Assembly (NCBI GenBank): GCA_947179485.1
Contig: OX359250.1
Span: 12,630,539-12,694,538 of the forward strand
Direction: 5' to 3'
Source: Allacma fusca
Taxonomy: Eukaryota > Arthropoda > Collembola > Symphypleona > Sminthuridae
DNA length: 64,000 bases
A program made the position numbers and the translations under genes. This document shows, in pieces, positions 1 through 10,628 of this stretch (the stretch's first letter is position 1; every line of letters starts with the position of its first letter). A model generated the notes under the pieces. It was given only the letters and a program-made list of their open reading frames with translations. It ran no database searches and was not told where the DNA came from.

Positions 1-389
1 TGGAATATCTTTGAAATGAAAAATATTTGGTGATTGTGCATGAATGAAAATAGAATAAGTTGTTCATGTGTTTATGAAAATAATGGAATGTTTTTTGCAG
101 CGTTCCACTTAAGTGAATATGTATCTTGGTATTTTCATTTTGAAAATTAAACTTGCACCGAAATGAATTTTGTATTTAACCCAAAATTATGGCGTACCAA
201 TTTTTCTTTTCATCGGCGCAGGGATAATGTAGGGAACGACAATAAATAGTTTATTTTTTACGAAATCGATAAATGATGTTAAAGTACAAAAACATGTAGA
301 AATAATTTATAGTATGTTCTAACGAAATTTTAACTACAGAGAGTTCGTTTGCATGTAGCCGTAATTTTAAAGCTGTGTCCTTCATGATT
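1..389. other. 3' flank of zinc-finger gene, no gene seen
   Basis: AT-rich sequence downstream of the minus-strand zinc-finger gene. The only signal I can support is an AATAAA on the minus strand at 250-255, about 135 bp past the stop codon. It is a reasonable polyadenylation signal. Confidence 0.5.
250..255 (-). promoter_or_regulatory. candidate polyadenylation signal (AATAAA) of the zinc-finger gene
   Basis: TTTATT on the plus strand, 135 bp beyond the stop codon of the zinc-finger gene. Confidence 0.4.
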
Positions 390-2549
390 TCACATTAGCC
401 CAGAATCACTAGGTTTCTCGGGAACTTTGGTATTTCTAACAATAACGTAAACTTTTTGAGTTTGCCCTGCAATCATGGCTGTTTCACTACGTAGAATTAT
501 AGGTAACTCTTCTGTCATTGCACTTTGTGGGTACGGTTTTGCTACTTCGGCGTAACTGAGAACAGTACCTGGAGCGGCAGGTATAATGGGGTGATTGAGG
601 TCAGGTGTAGGAAGGGTGGTAGAAGAAGACGCGGCACCGCGTGTATAACTGTGCTGCTTTAAGTGGCACTTAAGACTATCTTCACGAGCAAATGAAGCAG
701 AACAGAAATTACACTCGAAAAGTTTGACTACATCCGTTTTGAAGAGCCGATTTTTAGAAGGGCTTGGGCTCACTATAACCGATTTTGCTTCTTCTTGAAC
801 AGACTTGGCGAAAGGTGCGAGACTGATATCTTTATGCATGTGCATAACATGATTTCTAAAAGACTCTGCAAACAAGCCCAAAACAACATCGTTTAGTGAA
901 TTCCTCAATGAACAGACGTACACCAGACTTCAAATCTACATACAAATAAAACTAAAACAATTTTGACTCACTTAAAGTATCGCATTTGGCTGGACAAGAT
1001 TTACAGGCGTACTGGAAAGGAAGTTTGTTGCGTCTAGGATTTGTTGCTTTTTTCCTGGGAGTTTTTATAGGATCAGTCTTAATAGGTGTGGAATAAGTGT
1101 TGCGATTAATTACTTCACTTGGTTCCAAACTCGCAGTACAGTCATCCAAAGAACTCAACTGGTCTAAATTGACTGTAAAAGTATCAGAGAGAGACAGGTA
1201 TAAGTCCTTGTCCTTGCTTGGTAGTTGTTCGGGTTCACTAACTGACGAAGACAATAACACCGGTGGTAACTCTAGGGACGAGTCAATGGTTTGATTCTGA
1301 TGAACTTTTCGAATGTGAACAGTCAGATTGCACTTTACAGCGGCTCTGTACGGGCAATGAGGGCATCCATACGGCTTTTCGCCCGTGTGGAGTCGGATGT
1401 GCCTTTGTAGATCCGAAGGTGTCTTAAACCCGGCTTTACATCCAACGTAAGTGCAAACATATGGCGTGTCTCCTACACATTCCCCAAACACCACATTACA
1501 CCATTTCATAAAAAATTAACCCCTGTAATTCCCCCACAAATACTTTAAACACAAACCTGTATGATGCCTCAGATGAACTACTAACTGCGAAGAGTCCCGT
1601 GCTTGATAAGGGCACAACTGGCATCTAATACAAACATCAACCGTCCAAAATCCTTTATAAACATCACATCTTATCTTACTGCATCAATAATTTGTATTAC
1701 TCCTCCCGCTAGCATCCCCTCATTCCAACTTACTTATACGGACGTTCATTCGTATGCGTGCGTAAGTGTTTCCGAAGACTTCCCGAATCCACCGAAGCAT
1801 ACGTGCACACATTGCACTTATACGGACGTATTCCCTCATGTGTCATCAAATGTGTTTTTAACTTGTCATATCGGCTAAAGGTCTTCGAACATTTTTTACA
1901 CTCGAACGGCTTCTCTCCTGAAAATGTCAAAAAATACCCCATCTCCCATCAATCCCAAAACAAAGTCATTTCCAAAATCCATTCAAAACAAATAACATCA
2001 ACTCCACTATCAATAACATCCAATGTATCACAGTCGCACCTTCAAACCCCACCTCATCAATATCCACTCCCTTGAACCCAACTGACCTGTATGCTTCCTC
2101 ATATGTCTTGCCAGATCTTTAGAGTACGGAGTTGAGTACATGCAATTCTCCACTGTACAATGATACCTCTTCTTCTGGGTGGGCTTCTTTGGAGCGTAAC
2201 CTTCAGACACACAACAACAATTCAATATATTTACAATTTGACTTCTTTTTTTTTTCTCCACAAAATAATTTTATTAACTCTCCGAATTCCTGATTATCCC
2301 CTCACCCATTACTTTTCCCGGGACTTTTCCTTTCCCCCCAGCTGCTGCTTTCTTCGGAGGAGGTGACACTTCCGGAACATCCCCAAGTGGCTCCAGGTCC
2401 TCCAGCTGTCCATCCCCCAATAATTCCGACAACATTTCATTTCCAACTGGACTGATACTCGCAATCTCCGCTGATAAACTACTGTAAAAGATCCTGTCTT
2501 GTCCATCCACGGACCCCGTCAAGCCAATTGTGTCCGGACTTTCCGCCAT
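390..2549 (-). CDS. C2H2 zinc-finger protein, eight fingers, six exons (528 aa)
   Basis: Probable nuclear DNA-binding regulator. Exons (minus strand, in order): 2549-2306, 2200-2087, 1917-1734, 1624-1557, 1472-972, 865-390. Every junction is GT-AG and the phases join (1,1,2,1,1). The start is the ATG at 2549 (MAESPD); an in-frame TAA lies upstream. An acidic N-terminal stretch and a Lys/Gly-rich stretch precede fingers 1-6: [33 protein letters not shown] and YGCPHC. Classical HTGEKP linkers follow fingers 1 and 5. After a long Ser-rich spacer come finger 7 (YACKSC...HVMHMH), which is assembled only by splicing exons 5 and 6, and finger 8 (FECNFC...HLKQH). The Cys2-His2 spacing is intact in all eight. 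No KRAB, BTB or ZAD domain is visible. The orthologue is not recognised. Exon structure is inferred by hand; gene identity as a C2H2 protein is very secure. Confidence 0.88.
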
Positions 2550-2570
2550 TTCCACTTTTAGTACCTCCAC

Positions 2571-3889
2571 ATTAACCCAGATTTTGTACCCTTTGATTTA
2601 TTTTAATTCCTCTGGACTTCCCGATCGTGAAATCACGAAATAGGAGTACACACTGAAGAACCGTGGAATCACTCCATGTTTTTTTAATTTGGCTATTCCA
2701 AGTTCTTTTATTTCAAGTCATGGCTCGTACTTATATACTTCCATATCCATCGTTCACAAAAACGAGGAACTTTGTGATCTGTTGTGATTGTGCTACACTA
2801 TTAAAACACTTCTTATAAATAAGTACTTATAAGACTCTCCATTTCCTCTCTGCCTATCTAGATTTTTGTTACATTATTAAAGGAATAATAATAATTCTTC
2901 AGAGATACCGCCGCAAGCTGATGTGCCTTCGAGAAGTTGTTCATTGGACTCTCTCTCTCTCTCTCCACCTCCACGCTGACGTATTTACATTCGCTCGAAA
3001 TACAAGAAACCCGTGCTCTCCTCTCGATTTATAGTCGCTTCATCTATTCTACAGATTTTAAGTCAATGAAATCTTCCAGTCAGGATCAGTTCACCTTCAA
3101 CAGTTGAGTTTAATTAGGTAAATAAATTATTTCAGTTTTAATAACAAGTACATAGTAAGTATTATTATTCAATGAGGACATGACAGGAAAGTGTCAGAAT
3201 TTTATTATGTAGTTTTTCTTCATTACAGAGATAACGGCAAATATCGGATCGGTCTCTTGTCGCGCTGCTCAAGTTCATTTAAATCATAACCTTGAGGAAC
3301 TCCAGTGAAGAATTATTTTGCCAGAGATTTTACTTTGAGGAAAAATTAGCCCAGTGATATCAGGTATAGTGGATTTGAATTACTTTTGAAACGGGGTATT
3401 GCAATTGTTAATGGGGGATTGCTTGAAGGATTTATTTTTGAATTGTATACTGTGTGTCAGGTGTAGTGATAATAAGTATTAAGGTTTTATAATAGTTGCA
3501 ATTTTAATTAATATTTTGAATGGAGGAGGAAGATAAGAAATTTTGTTGGGTGTGAGGAGTAAGTTGAGTATATTTAGAAAAAATATTGATTTGTAGGATC
3601 GTTACAGTTACAAGTTTCATTAATTATGGGGAGTGTGTGATGAGTTGATTTAGTTAGGGTGAGTTGTCTGAGAGGATTGGTGTGGTATTGAGTTTATTTT
3701 ATTTTGGTATGTGGCCGGGGACAGTAGCAAAAATAAGGCGAACAACTTCGTAGCAATACCGGCATGACGGACCTAAAATCGTAACATTAATTGGGCGGGG
3801 TGTAGGAACTAGTGTGCAGATTGTGGTTGATTGTTGCGTTGTTGCAGTAGTTACAGTTATTGTTTGGGTTGTTTTGGAACAACTGGGTT
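2571..3889. other. intergenic, 5' side of zinc-finger gene
   Basis: This should hold the promoter and 5' UTR of the minus-strand zinc-finger gene. The visible item is a short (CT)8 microsatellite at 2949-2964. No credible coding exon was found on either strand. Confidence 0.4.
2949..2964. repeat. (CT)8 microsatellite
   Basis: Uninterrupted CT dinucleotide run about 400 bp upstream of the zinc-finger start codon. CT/GA runs are common in insect promoters (GAGA-type sites), but a function here is only a guess. Confidence 0.8.
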
Positions 3890-3897
3890 GCTGGCAT

Positions 3898-4529
3898 TAC
3901 AGCTTCCAATTTTGGGGATCATATTTGCTCCGTAGGAAATTTCGTTCCGTTCCGAAACTTACAAATAATATTGTTCCCGATTTCGTTCCGACTGTCAACT
4001 GTCGGGACATCGGAATATTTTAATTGAAATCGTTCGGAATGAACAAGTAAAGTTTTATTGCCTTTACAGTTTGTGTTTCGTTCCGGAATATGCTAGTTTT
4101 TCTGTCCCGAACCCGTTCCAATTTTCATTTGGAGAAGATTCACCCGTTATTAAATAAAATTAGTTATGCTTCCGTTAATTTTTGCAATCGATATTCATAA
4201 TATATGTATCTGAAGGTTTGCGGCATTGAAGAACATTTAAACAAATAGAATCGGTAAATTTGCCCATCGAATACCTTTTTTCCATTTTTGTTGAACGACG
4301 GGGCGACACGTCAGAAACCGCGCCGGGATCGGAACGGAACAATAATTCCGCGCTCCGATGACATAAATTATGTGTGACATTTTCCGTACCGATGCTCTGA
4401 ACCGACCCAGTCCCAATATCGGCGGTACAAGTGCGCATGTTCAGTTTTTGTCCCGATTAAATTACGGAACCAAAAAAATGTCCCGAAAATGTTCCGTTTC
4501 CGAACACGGAACTTCGGAAGGAAGCTCTA
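3898..4529. mobile_element. non-autonomous hAT-type element (MITE), 632 bp
   Basis: Flanked by perfect 8-bp direct repeats GCTGGCAT (3890-3897 and 4530-4537). The termini are imperfect inverted repeats: TACAGCTTCC at the left and TAGAGCTTCC read inward from the right (9 of 10 match). An 8-bp duplication with TA-starting short termini is the hAT superfamily signature. The interior is rich in GTTCCG/CGGAAC and GTCCCG motifs in both orientations, probably subterminal transposase-binding repeats. There is no transposase ORF. The short ORFs inside (3814-4023, 4175-4438, 4370-4573) are not supported. Confidence 0.8.
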
Positions 4530-4537
4530 GCTGGCAT

Positions 4538-6040
4538 TGTTATTGGGCAGTTACTACCTTTTCGATTTTGTAAATTTACGGGGAGAAACATATTTGAGGG
4601 GTTGTGGTCTGGCAGCTCAAAAGTTTAATAGAAAGAAGAAGTAGTTTGGCGAAAGTTTGCATGTTAAAGTTGCACTTGATACGATTATGAACTGAAATAC
4701 AATGGGATGTAATTGTTGGGAGCTGGGAGACATTGATAATATCTTCGCAGATATTTATTCATTAAGACAAGCATCACTATGACTGTGGTGACTAGGTTTG
4801 CTTTGGAAACCATGGTGTAAGACAATTAGTGATATTCATGGTAGCAAAGGCATGCTCGTAGGATGTAAAGAAATGCAAGTGTTTTACATATGTGCATAGT
4901 CTCTAGTTTCTAAGTTACGTTTTTTTATTTTGGTATTATATTGGAGATAGTCATATGTAGGACAAGTCTACAACCACAATAATTTGATTACAACCATGTA
5001 TGTATATGTAGGAGAGAGTTTGAAACAGTCAGAACACATTTTGTTACTATTTGATTTCAGTTGAAGTAATTACGTAAATATGTATATGTACAGTCGAGAA
5101 TGAAGTAATTTGAAAGAAATACAATACTATTATTATTAAAGCTAATCTGAGAGCGCTGTGCATAAGCTGGTAGTGGTACCCTTCATTATCCATCAAACCT
5201 TTACAGGTGGTCCCTGCCAAACCTTCTGTTACATGATGTGATGATTTGTGACTAGTATATGTAGTAAAGATTGGCTTGATGATTAATCTGATAAATATTC
5301 TTCAGCCGACCGAATTAAGACGTATCACCTCCTTTACAGGAATGGGCTCTTTCGTAGATGTCGCTACGAACTACTTGTTGCGTGTAGCTCATGAATCTCT
5401 AAGTTCTCGTTGTTATGAAAAATTATTTGGAAGACATCAAAACTTAGGATTCGAATATTTACGTTAGTTCCAAAAGAAACAAGGATCTACCTTTAATTGT
5501 TAACTCACCTTATTTCTTACTTAGTGCAGTATCAGCAATCGGCCTCAATTCAATGAAATACCAAAATTAGAGGTGTCATTCTAAATGAGTTTGCTATTTT
5601 AGTTTGTATAAAACTGGATAGCTCAATCATGTTATTAACAGTGACCATATCAGATAGTACCTGTCTGACGGACTGGCCTGTAGAAAGAATTATTATTGAT
5701 TATATTACCTACGTAGCTCTCGCTATTACTACTCTATAATTGTAACTTCATGTTTTCTATAGTTTCAATAGAGGAAAAACACTAAATAGAAATAACAGAT
5801 AAGAGGGTATCAAATGTAATAATAAATCTCAAATAGTTTCAAGTTGAATCCCATTAGTAACAATTGAGGGGTAAGACTTTGAGCGGAAAGATTTTGGCAG
5901 AATTGTATGCGGAGCAATGGATTGATTAGGTTTACTTCAGTCATTCAGTCGGATTTGAAACGCCCTGTTTTTAAAAAAGTATTATTTTTAGCCTTGCAAA
6001 AAATAGCTCCATCAGAATCAAGTTTAAGTTTTACACAAAA
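4538..6040. other. intergenic, nothing recognised
   Basis: 1.5 kb of AT-rich sequence between the MITE and the CIB-like gene. I see only short unsupported ORFs and no splice-consistent coding exon. Confidence 0.4.
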
Positions 6041-6796
6041 TTAATACCTATTGAAGTATTTTGATTTGGAGATAACAAATTCAAATTCAGCATATGACAG
6101 CATTCCATCGTCGTCCAAATCAGCCTCTACCATTACTTTACCAACTAGTTGAGCTACGCTAGCTTGTGGCAGTTGCTCATCTCCTAACAGACGACGTACC
6201 ACCTCTTCTAAATCATCTGGCCCAAGCATGTCGTCTCCGTCGAAGTCTTTGAAAACCAGGATTATTTTAGATATGCTTAAGTTGAGAGGTTAAATTAAAT
6301 TGGAAGGCAAATATTGCAAGAAATAATTGTTACTATTACCAAATATACGGAAAGCATATTCTGCTTTTATAGACACCGGTGCATTTTCACAGAAGGCAGA
6401 CATCATATCAAGGAAATCTTCAAAGGTACAATCACCATCTTTGGTTGTGCTAAAGACCATGCAGATTCTATCCCCAAAGGGATTGTAATGCAATTCAGGG
6501 TAGTTGAGTAAAACTTCCATCGGTAACCGGGCATTCTTGTTTTCAGAGATAACTTCTGGGGCCAAGTTTTTAAACTTCGAGAAGCATCTTGTTTGTTAAA
6601 AACCAGAGGATAATGTATGCATGAAATGTTACAAAGTGAAAGCTGTAGTGTGAGTAGGGATCTTTAATAATTCGTCATCATAAATAGTATATTGTATTAT
6701 GGAAACTTACTGCAGAATTTGTTTCTTGTTGAAGTAAGTCAAGTCGACATAGTCTTCAATTTCTTGTGGCGTAAATGTGCTAGCCTTTTGTCCCAT
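6041..6796 (-). CDS. calcium and integrin-binding (CIB) family EF-hand protein, three exons (179 aa)
   Basis: Small Ca/Mg-binding adaptor of the CIB family (CIB1-4), whose members bind integrin tails, kinases or TMC channels. Exons on the minus strand: 6796-6711, 6587-6340, 6246-6041; GT-AG junctions, phases 2 and 1. It starts MGQK, so Gly2 is an N-myristoylation candidate as in the family. Family landmarks appear in order: EDYVDLTYFNKKQIL, LPELHYNPF-type segment (NYPELHYNPFGDRI), VFSTTKDGD, FEDFLDMMSAF, YAFRIFDFD. There are two canonical C-terminal EF loops: EF3 DFDGDDMLGPDD, with Asp at loop position 12 as in CIB1, and EF4 DLDDDGMLSYAE. The two N-terminal EF hands are degenerate, as usual. 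Length fits the family (about 185-190 aa). It looks nearer CIB1 than CIB2/3, but I would not fix the paralogue. It is divergent from LYRM4, with 150 bp between start codons. Confidence 0.93.
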
Positions 6797-6946
6797 AGTG
6801 TTTGTTGCTGTTAGTGTGATTTGAGTATCCTTTACGTTAATATTTTTAGCGTGGTCGTTGTAGTCTGTCGTCTCAAGTAGTATCAGATTGGCATTTAGTT
6901 TTGAACATTTGTTTATTTTTGCAGATTGTATCCATTGCTCTCCAGC
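6797..6946. promoter_or_regulatory. shared divergent promoter region between the CIB-like gene and LYRM4
   Basis: Only 150 bp separate the two start codons, which point away from each other, so both 5' UTRs and both promoters must fit here unless one gene has an unseen 5' exon. No TATA box is obvious. Confidence 0.6.
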
Positions 6947-7415
6947 ATGAGTCGTAATTTGGAAGTCCTCCGTTTGTACAAAAACCTGATGAGAGAAAGT
7001 CAAAAATTTGAATCGTATAATTTCAGGTATAGTTCTACATTTGACGTACTTTTAATCAGCTTACTATTAATGTTTCCCTGAAGTTTTTTATACTAATAAT
7101 GAAATACACTTTGCAGATCCTACGCAATACGAAGAATAAGGGATGCATTTAAGGCTAATAAATCAGAAGTTGATGTAGACGTCATTAACGCTCAGGTCAA
7201 GGACGGCTTAGCCAGCTTGGATGTAATCCGGCGTCAAGTAAGGGCATTACAATACATAGCTTCAGTATATTTTTCCACCATAGCTGTTTAATTTCATATT
7301 TCATGGTAAATATTACAACTATAAATATTTTTAGGTGATCGTATCGCAACTCTATCAGTCTCCAAAGTTAATTATAGAAAATCAAGCGACCGCTGGCTGT
7401 CAATCCAAGGGATGA
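6947..7415 (+). CDS. LYRM4: LYRM4 / ISD11, mitochondrial iron-sulfur cluster assembly factor, three exons (93 aa)
   Basis: LYR-motif protein that stabilises the cysteine desulfurase NFS1 in the mitochondrial matrix, together with acyl carrier protein; needed for Fe-S cluster assembly. Exons: 6947-7026, 7117-7237, 7335-7415, with 90 and 97 bp introns, GT-AG, phases 2 and 0. Landmarks: LRLYKNLMRESQKFESYNFR (the LYR motif, here L-Y-K), YAIRRIRDAF, a helix ending LDVIRRQ, then SQLYQSPKLIIENQ at the C-terminus. Order and length match the family (human about 91 aa). The third motif residue is Lys instead of Arg, a conservative change. An AATAAA at 7515-7520 is a plausible polyadenylation signal. 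Confidence 0.96.
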
Positions 7416-7514
7416 AAATCAGTGCCCTTAGCTAACAATAGGCTTAATAGTAGGTTACCTAAATGTAGGTGTATCAAAAATGTTTTACGATTTAATGTAC
7501 AAATAATATCCAGC

Positions 7515-7520
7515 AATAAA
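7515..7520 (+). promoter_or_regulatory. candidate polyadenylation signal of LYRM4
   Basis: AATAAA 100 bp downstream of the LYRM4 stop codon. Confidence 0.6.
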
Positions 7521-8494
7521 ACGTGCTGAAACTGTAAATATACAGAGTTTCTAAATTATTACTCATTGACAGTGAGGAAATGGGCACCTCCCTTTCAACG
7601 TAATTTCAATTTACAGTTTACATACGAATGAACAGTTCTCACACACATTTGGAAGTACAACCAAAATGACTTACGTGCAGACAATTCTGGTTCAAGTCCA
7701 ATGAGTACTTACTCTGAACACAAAGTAGCCTTAGAGAGCCCCACGCTTCTAGCTGTAGTGTCAATACCCTTTGCTTTGAAATGAAATTTCAGTGTTCCTA
7801 TGGTTACTTAAGCTAGGAGGATTTTACGTGGGAACTCACACTAAATATTCACGACAAAGTTTGAATACTGTTCGGGGAGCCGTGTCTATCCTTACTCATC
7901 TGGTTGTGTAGTATAGCGTGGAGTGCAGTAGGAAAGGGAAGTTGGGAAGTAGTGTTAGCAAAAATAAAGCCATTATTGATTTCCTGGTACACTACGGTGC
8001 TTTGCACTGCATATTGTGTTTCTTTGATTCGGGTACTGGACCTAGACAGAAGTGGCATACTGCGATTGTCTCTATCGATCCCCCTTCTAAACACTGGAGC
8101 GGGAACAACATGTCTCTCAACTCCATATATACACTTTCACTTTTCACACTGCTACGCTGCTCTCATTACTCCAGTAAACACTGAACAACTAACATTTAAA
8201 GCGAAAAGATTTTCACAGAAGCAAATTTCCTAACAATAAGTGAGAAACAAATTTGATTGCTTCCTGTAAACTCAATTCAGAATGTGTTCATTAGAGCCTC
8301 TTCATCATTATAAACTATCCAGGCCCCGATCTATATCTCCAGTTCTTCCGCAGCCTTACTATAGAAATAGATTTTCTGAACCTTTTTGCCCTTTATCCCG
8401 ATATCTTGTACAGTCAAAATCTTTGACTTGTAGTTAGAGTATCAGAGTCTAAATAAAAACTTAATTAACACCTAGTTCATTGGAAATTAAGACG
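7521..8494. other. intergenic, nothing recognised
   Basis: Between LYRM4 and the coiled-coil gene. Overlapping ORFs on both strands around 7849-8233 have no family features. The 3' part presumably holds the 5' UTR and promoter of the gene at 8495. Confidence 0.4.
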
Positions 8495-9946
8495 ATGGAC
8501 GAGGTCACTGCGGACACCGACGGGGTAATAAGCTACATGCGGCAGTTAATTGAGAACTACGAGGACTTGGTCCGTGACATGTCCGAGACCCTCAAAAAGA
8601 ACCACGAAGAATTCGAGCTAATAGAGAAACAAGTCTCTTCTTCTGTCACGGAATGTGAAAACTGCCACACTGCCAATAAAATAATTGAGAACTTAAGAAC
8701 TCAGCTTGAAAATCTATCGAAAGCAAAAATCTTAACCACATCCCTCTGGCATTCATCAGTGGAGCAAATAGAGCAACTTGAGAATAGATTGAAACAAAAG
8801 GCAGAAGTTCCAGCAGTTCAATTGAAAACATCCTCCGATACACAAAATAAATTTTTGCAAACGTACATTTCTCGTTTGGAAGGGCGGCTAGAGCAAGCAT
8901 CACAGGAAAAGAATTTCTACAGGCGTAAACTAATGGAAACGAAACTAGAGAATGAAGCTAATCTGAAAAATGCGGCATTGGATAGACAAAAGGCCGTTGA
9001 AGTAGTCAAATCTTCATACACAACGGAGATCCAGCATTTGAAGCAAACTTTAGAAAAGGAGAGGCAGATGTATCAATCATCTCTGGAGAAAAAATTGGAA
9101 GATGAAAGGAAGAATTGGGCGAGAGATGAACAAGAGAGGAAGGAACACTTGAAGACTAAGTGGTTGGCACAAATCCAGCCTTTAATTACTGAGCAGGAAT
9201 CGCTCCTCCTACGCGAGTCTCAGCTTTGTGAGAAGCTTCATGAGACTCAGTCAGAACTTTTCCAATTGAAGCAAATTCTGACCTACTCACAGGGACCTTT
9301 CTTACCTGACCTGTCACCAATCCGTCCGAAGGTGCCTCAAACTGCCAGGGAAAGTCCTCCCGAAAAGCAGGACCATGGAGCGCTGAAGAAGTGTGATCAT
9401 GAGGAATGTGTTAAGTATAACATGCATGAGAAAGTGCTACACGAGAATGAACGTCTTGGAGAAGAAATTAGCAGATTGAGGAAGTCTAACCAAAGTTTAG
9501 AATCAGAACATTTAAAAAATGCTCACCGTCTTGAGCTGAGAATTCATGATTTGGAAAGCCTTAATGCTAAGTTACAATCAAAATTGCTGGACTTAAATCC
9601 TAAAGACAATCAAAACGACAATTGTGAGAAGAGTGCGGTGACCAAGCGCAGGGACACTGGCACCAGCAGCAGTAGTGGTAGAAAAAGTAAAGAAACCAAG
9701 AGGGTCAATGAGGATGATCCAATATTAACGTTAGCAGATGAATTTTCGCAATTATGTAATTTATCTTTTGAAGAAAAATTTTCTGATCCAGTCAAACGCA
9801 TAGAAACAGAGGCTAGAGTTCAGCATTTGGAACGGTACGCAAAAGAATTACAATTTCGGCATCATCTTGACAAGCAGAGGTGGTACCTTCGCGAACAGTC
9901 TTTTAAGGCTCAGATTGGTCTAAGGGATAACGACGTTGTAAACTGA
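8495..9946 (+). CDS. coiled-coil protein, intronless (483 aa), function unknown
   Basis: Single uninterrupted ORF. I chose the ATG at 8495 (MDEVTADTDG) because an in-frame TAA lies at 8462 and no earlier ATG intervenes. The protein is dominated by predicted coiled coil: roughly residues 10-110, 125-270 and 310-370, rich in E/K/Q/L with heptads such as LEGRLEQASQEKNFYRRKL. A Pro-rich break (about 275-300) and a Ser-rich basic linker (TGTSSSSGRKSK) separate the segments. Two Cys pairs (CENCHT; CDHEEC) are visible but form no known zinc motif. The C-terminus returns to helix (VQHLERYAKELQFRHHLDKQ). This composition is typical of centrosomal, ciliary or cytoskeletal scaffolds, but I do not recognise an orthologue. 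AATAAA follows at 9964-9969. Lack of introns beside multi-intron neighbours could mean retroposition. Confidence 0.85.
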   Translation: MDEVTADTDGVISYMRQLIENYEDLVRDMSETLKKNHEEFELIEKQVSSSVTECENCHTANKIIENLRTQLENLSKAKILTTSLWHSSVEQIEQLENRLKQKAEVPAVQLKTSSDTQNKFLQTYISRLEGRLEQASQEKNFYRRKLMETKLENEANLKNAALDRQKAVEVVKSSYTTEIQHLKQTLEKERQMYQSSLEKKLEDERKNWARDEQERKEHLKTKWLAQIQPLITEQESLLLRESQLCEKLHETQSELFQLKQILTYSQGPFLPDLSPIRPKVPQTARESPPEKQDHGALKKCDHEECVKYNMHEKVLHENERLGEEISRLRKSNQSLESEHLKNAHRLELRIHDLESLNAKLQSKLLDLNPKDNQNDNCEKSAVTKRRDTGTSSSSGRKSKETKRVNEDDPILTLADEFSQLCNLSFEEKFSDPVKRIETEARVQHLERYAKELQFRHHLDKQRWYLREQSFKAQIGLRDNDVVN

Positions 9947-9963
9947 TAAAAAATTGTTGACGA

Positions 9964-9969
9964 AATAAA
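9964..9969 (+). promoter_or_regulatory. candidate polyadenylation signal of the coiled-coil gene
   Basis: AATAAA 18 bp beyond the TGA of the coiled-coil gene, a close but usable distance. Confidence 0.6.
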
Positions 9970-10628
9970 GTCTTTGTTTGTTAGTTATCTCCTATATTTC
10001 ATTTCATTTTTTTCCAATTCAATCATCCAATAATCTAGAACCAGCATCCGTTTATTTCGTATATGAGCTACAAAATTACGGGTCCATTGTTCCATATTCA
10101 CATTTGTAGAATTATTCATGTTATTATCGATCCTACATTGTTCGCTAGAATGCTAGAAATGATTTAGCTTTACTATTGCTTTAAATCTTCATAGAAACAA
10201 ATATGCCAATTCGTGAAGTATGTTTTTGATTACAACATTTCAGAATCTGAAAAATTTGACCTAGTGTCGTGTCCCTAGATTTTTGTAGATTTAGAGAGTC
10301 ACTTATGGACATTTGAATCTACACTTCGTAACTGATGGTCAGTCACCACTGACTGATTTGAACCCGGACAATTTTGTGTGGCTGTTGTAATAAAATCTTG
10401 TAAAGGAAAAAACTGTACTACTTGTAGTCGCCTGCAAAAAGTTATCATGAAAAAAGTTCATCACCATAATCCAGGTATCTGACTCAATTTTACTTGTTTT
10501 TATTTATACTTGTAAGTAAGTACAGGAGGTCATTCGTTGTTATTTTAGTTTTGAAGCAAAATATAAAAACCATTCACTACATAATTCCAGATAAGCCAGG
10601 ACCGGAGGAGTCTCAAAAGCCTGCGAAA
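9970..10628. other. intergenic / possible 5' leader of the armadillo-like gene
   Basis: No coding signal except an open frame just before 10629. A CCAG at about 10587-10590 could be a 3' splice site of an upstream 5' UTR exon. Confidence 0.35.

Noticed and set aside
1097-1294. Plus-strand ORFs inside the zinc-finger gene (1097-1294, 1603-1878, 1758-2075)
   Set aside because: Antisense shadows of the zinc-finger exons and introns.
3814-4573. Short ORFs overlapping the first MITE
   Set aside because: They cross the element boundaries or only translate its GTTCCG repeats.
8646-8903. Minus-strand ORFs within the coiled-coil gene (8646-8903, 9610-9801)
   Set aside because: Antisense shadows with no domain features.
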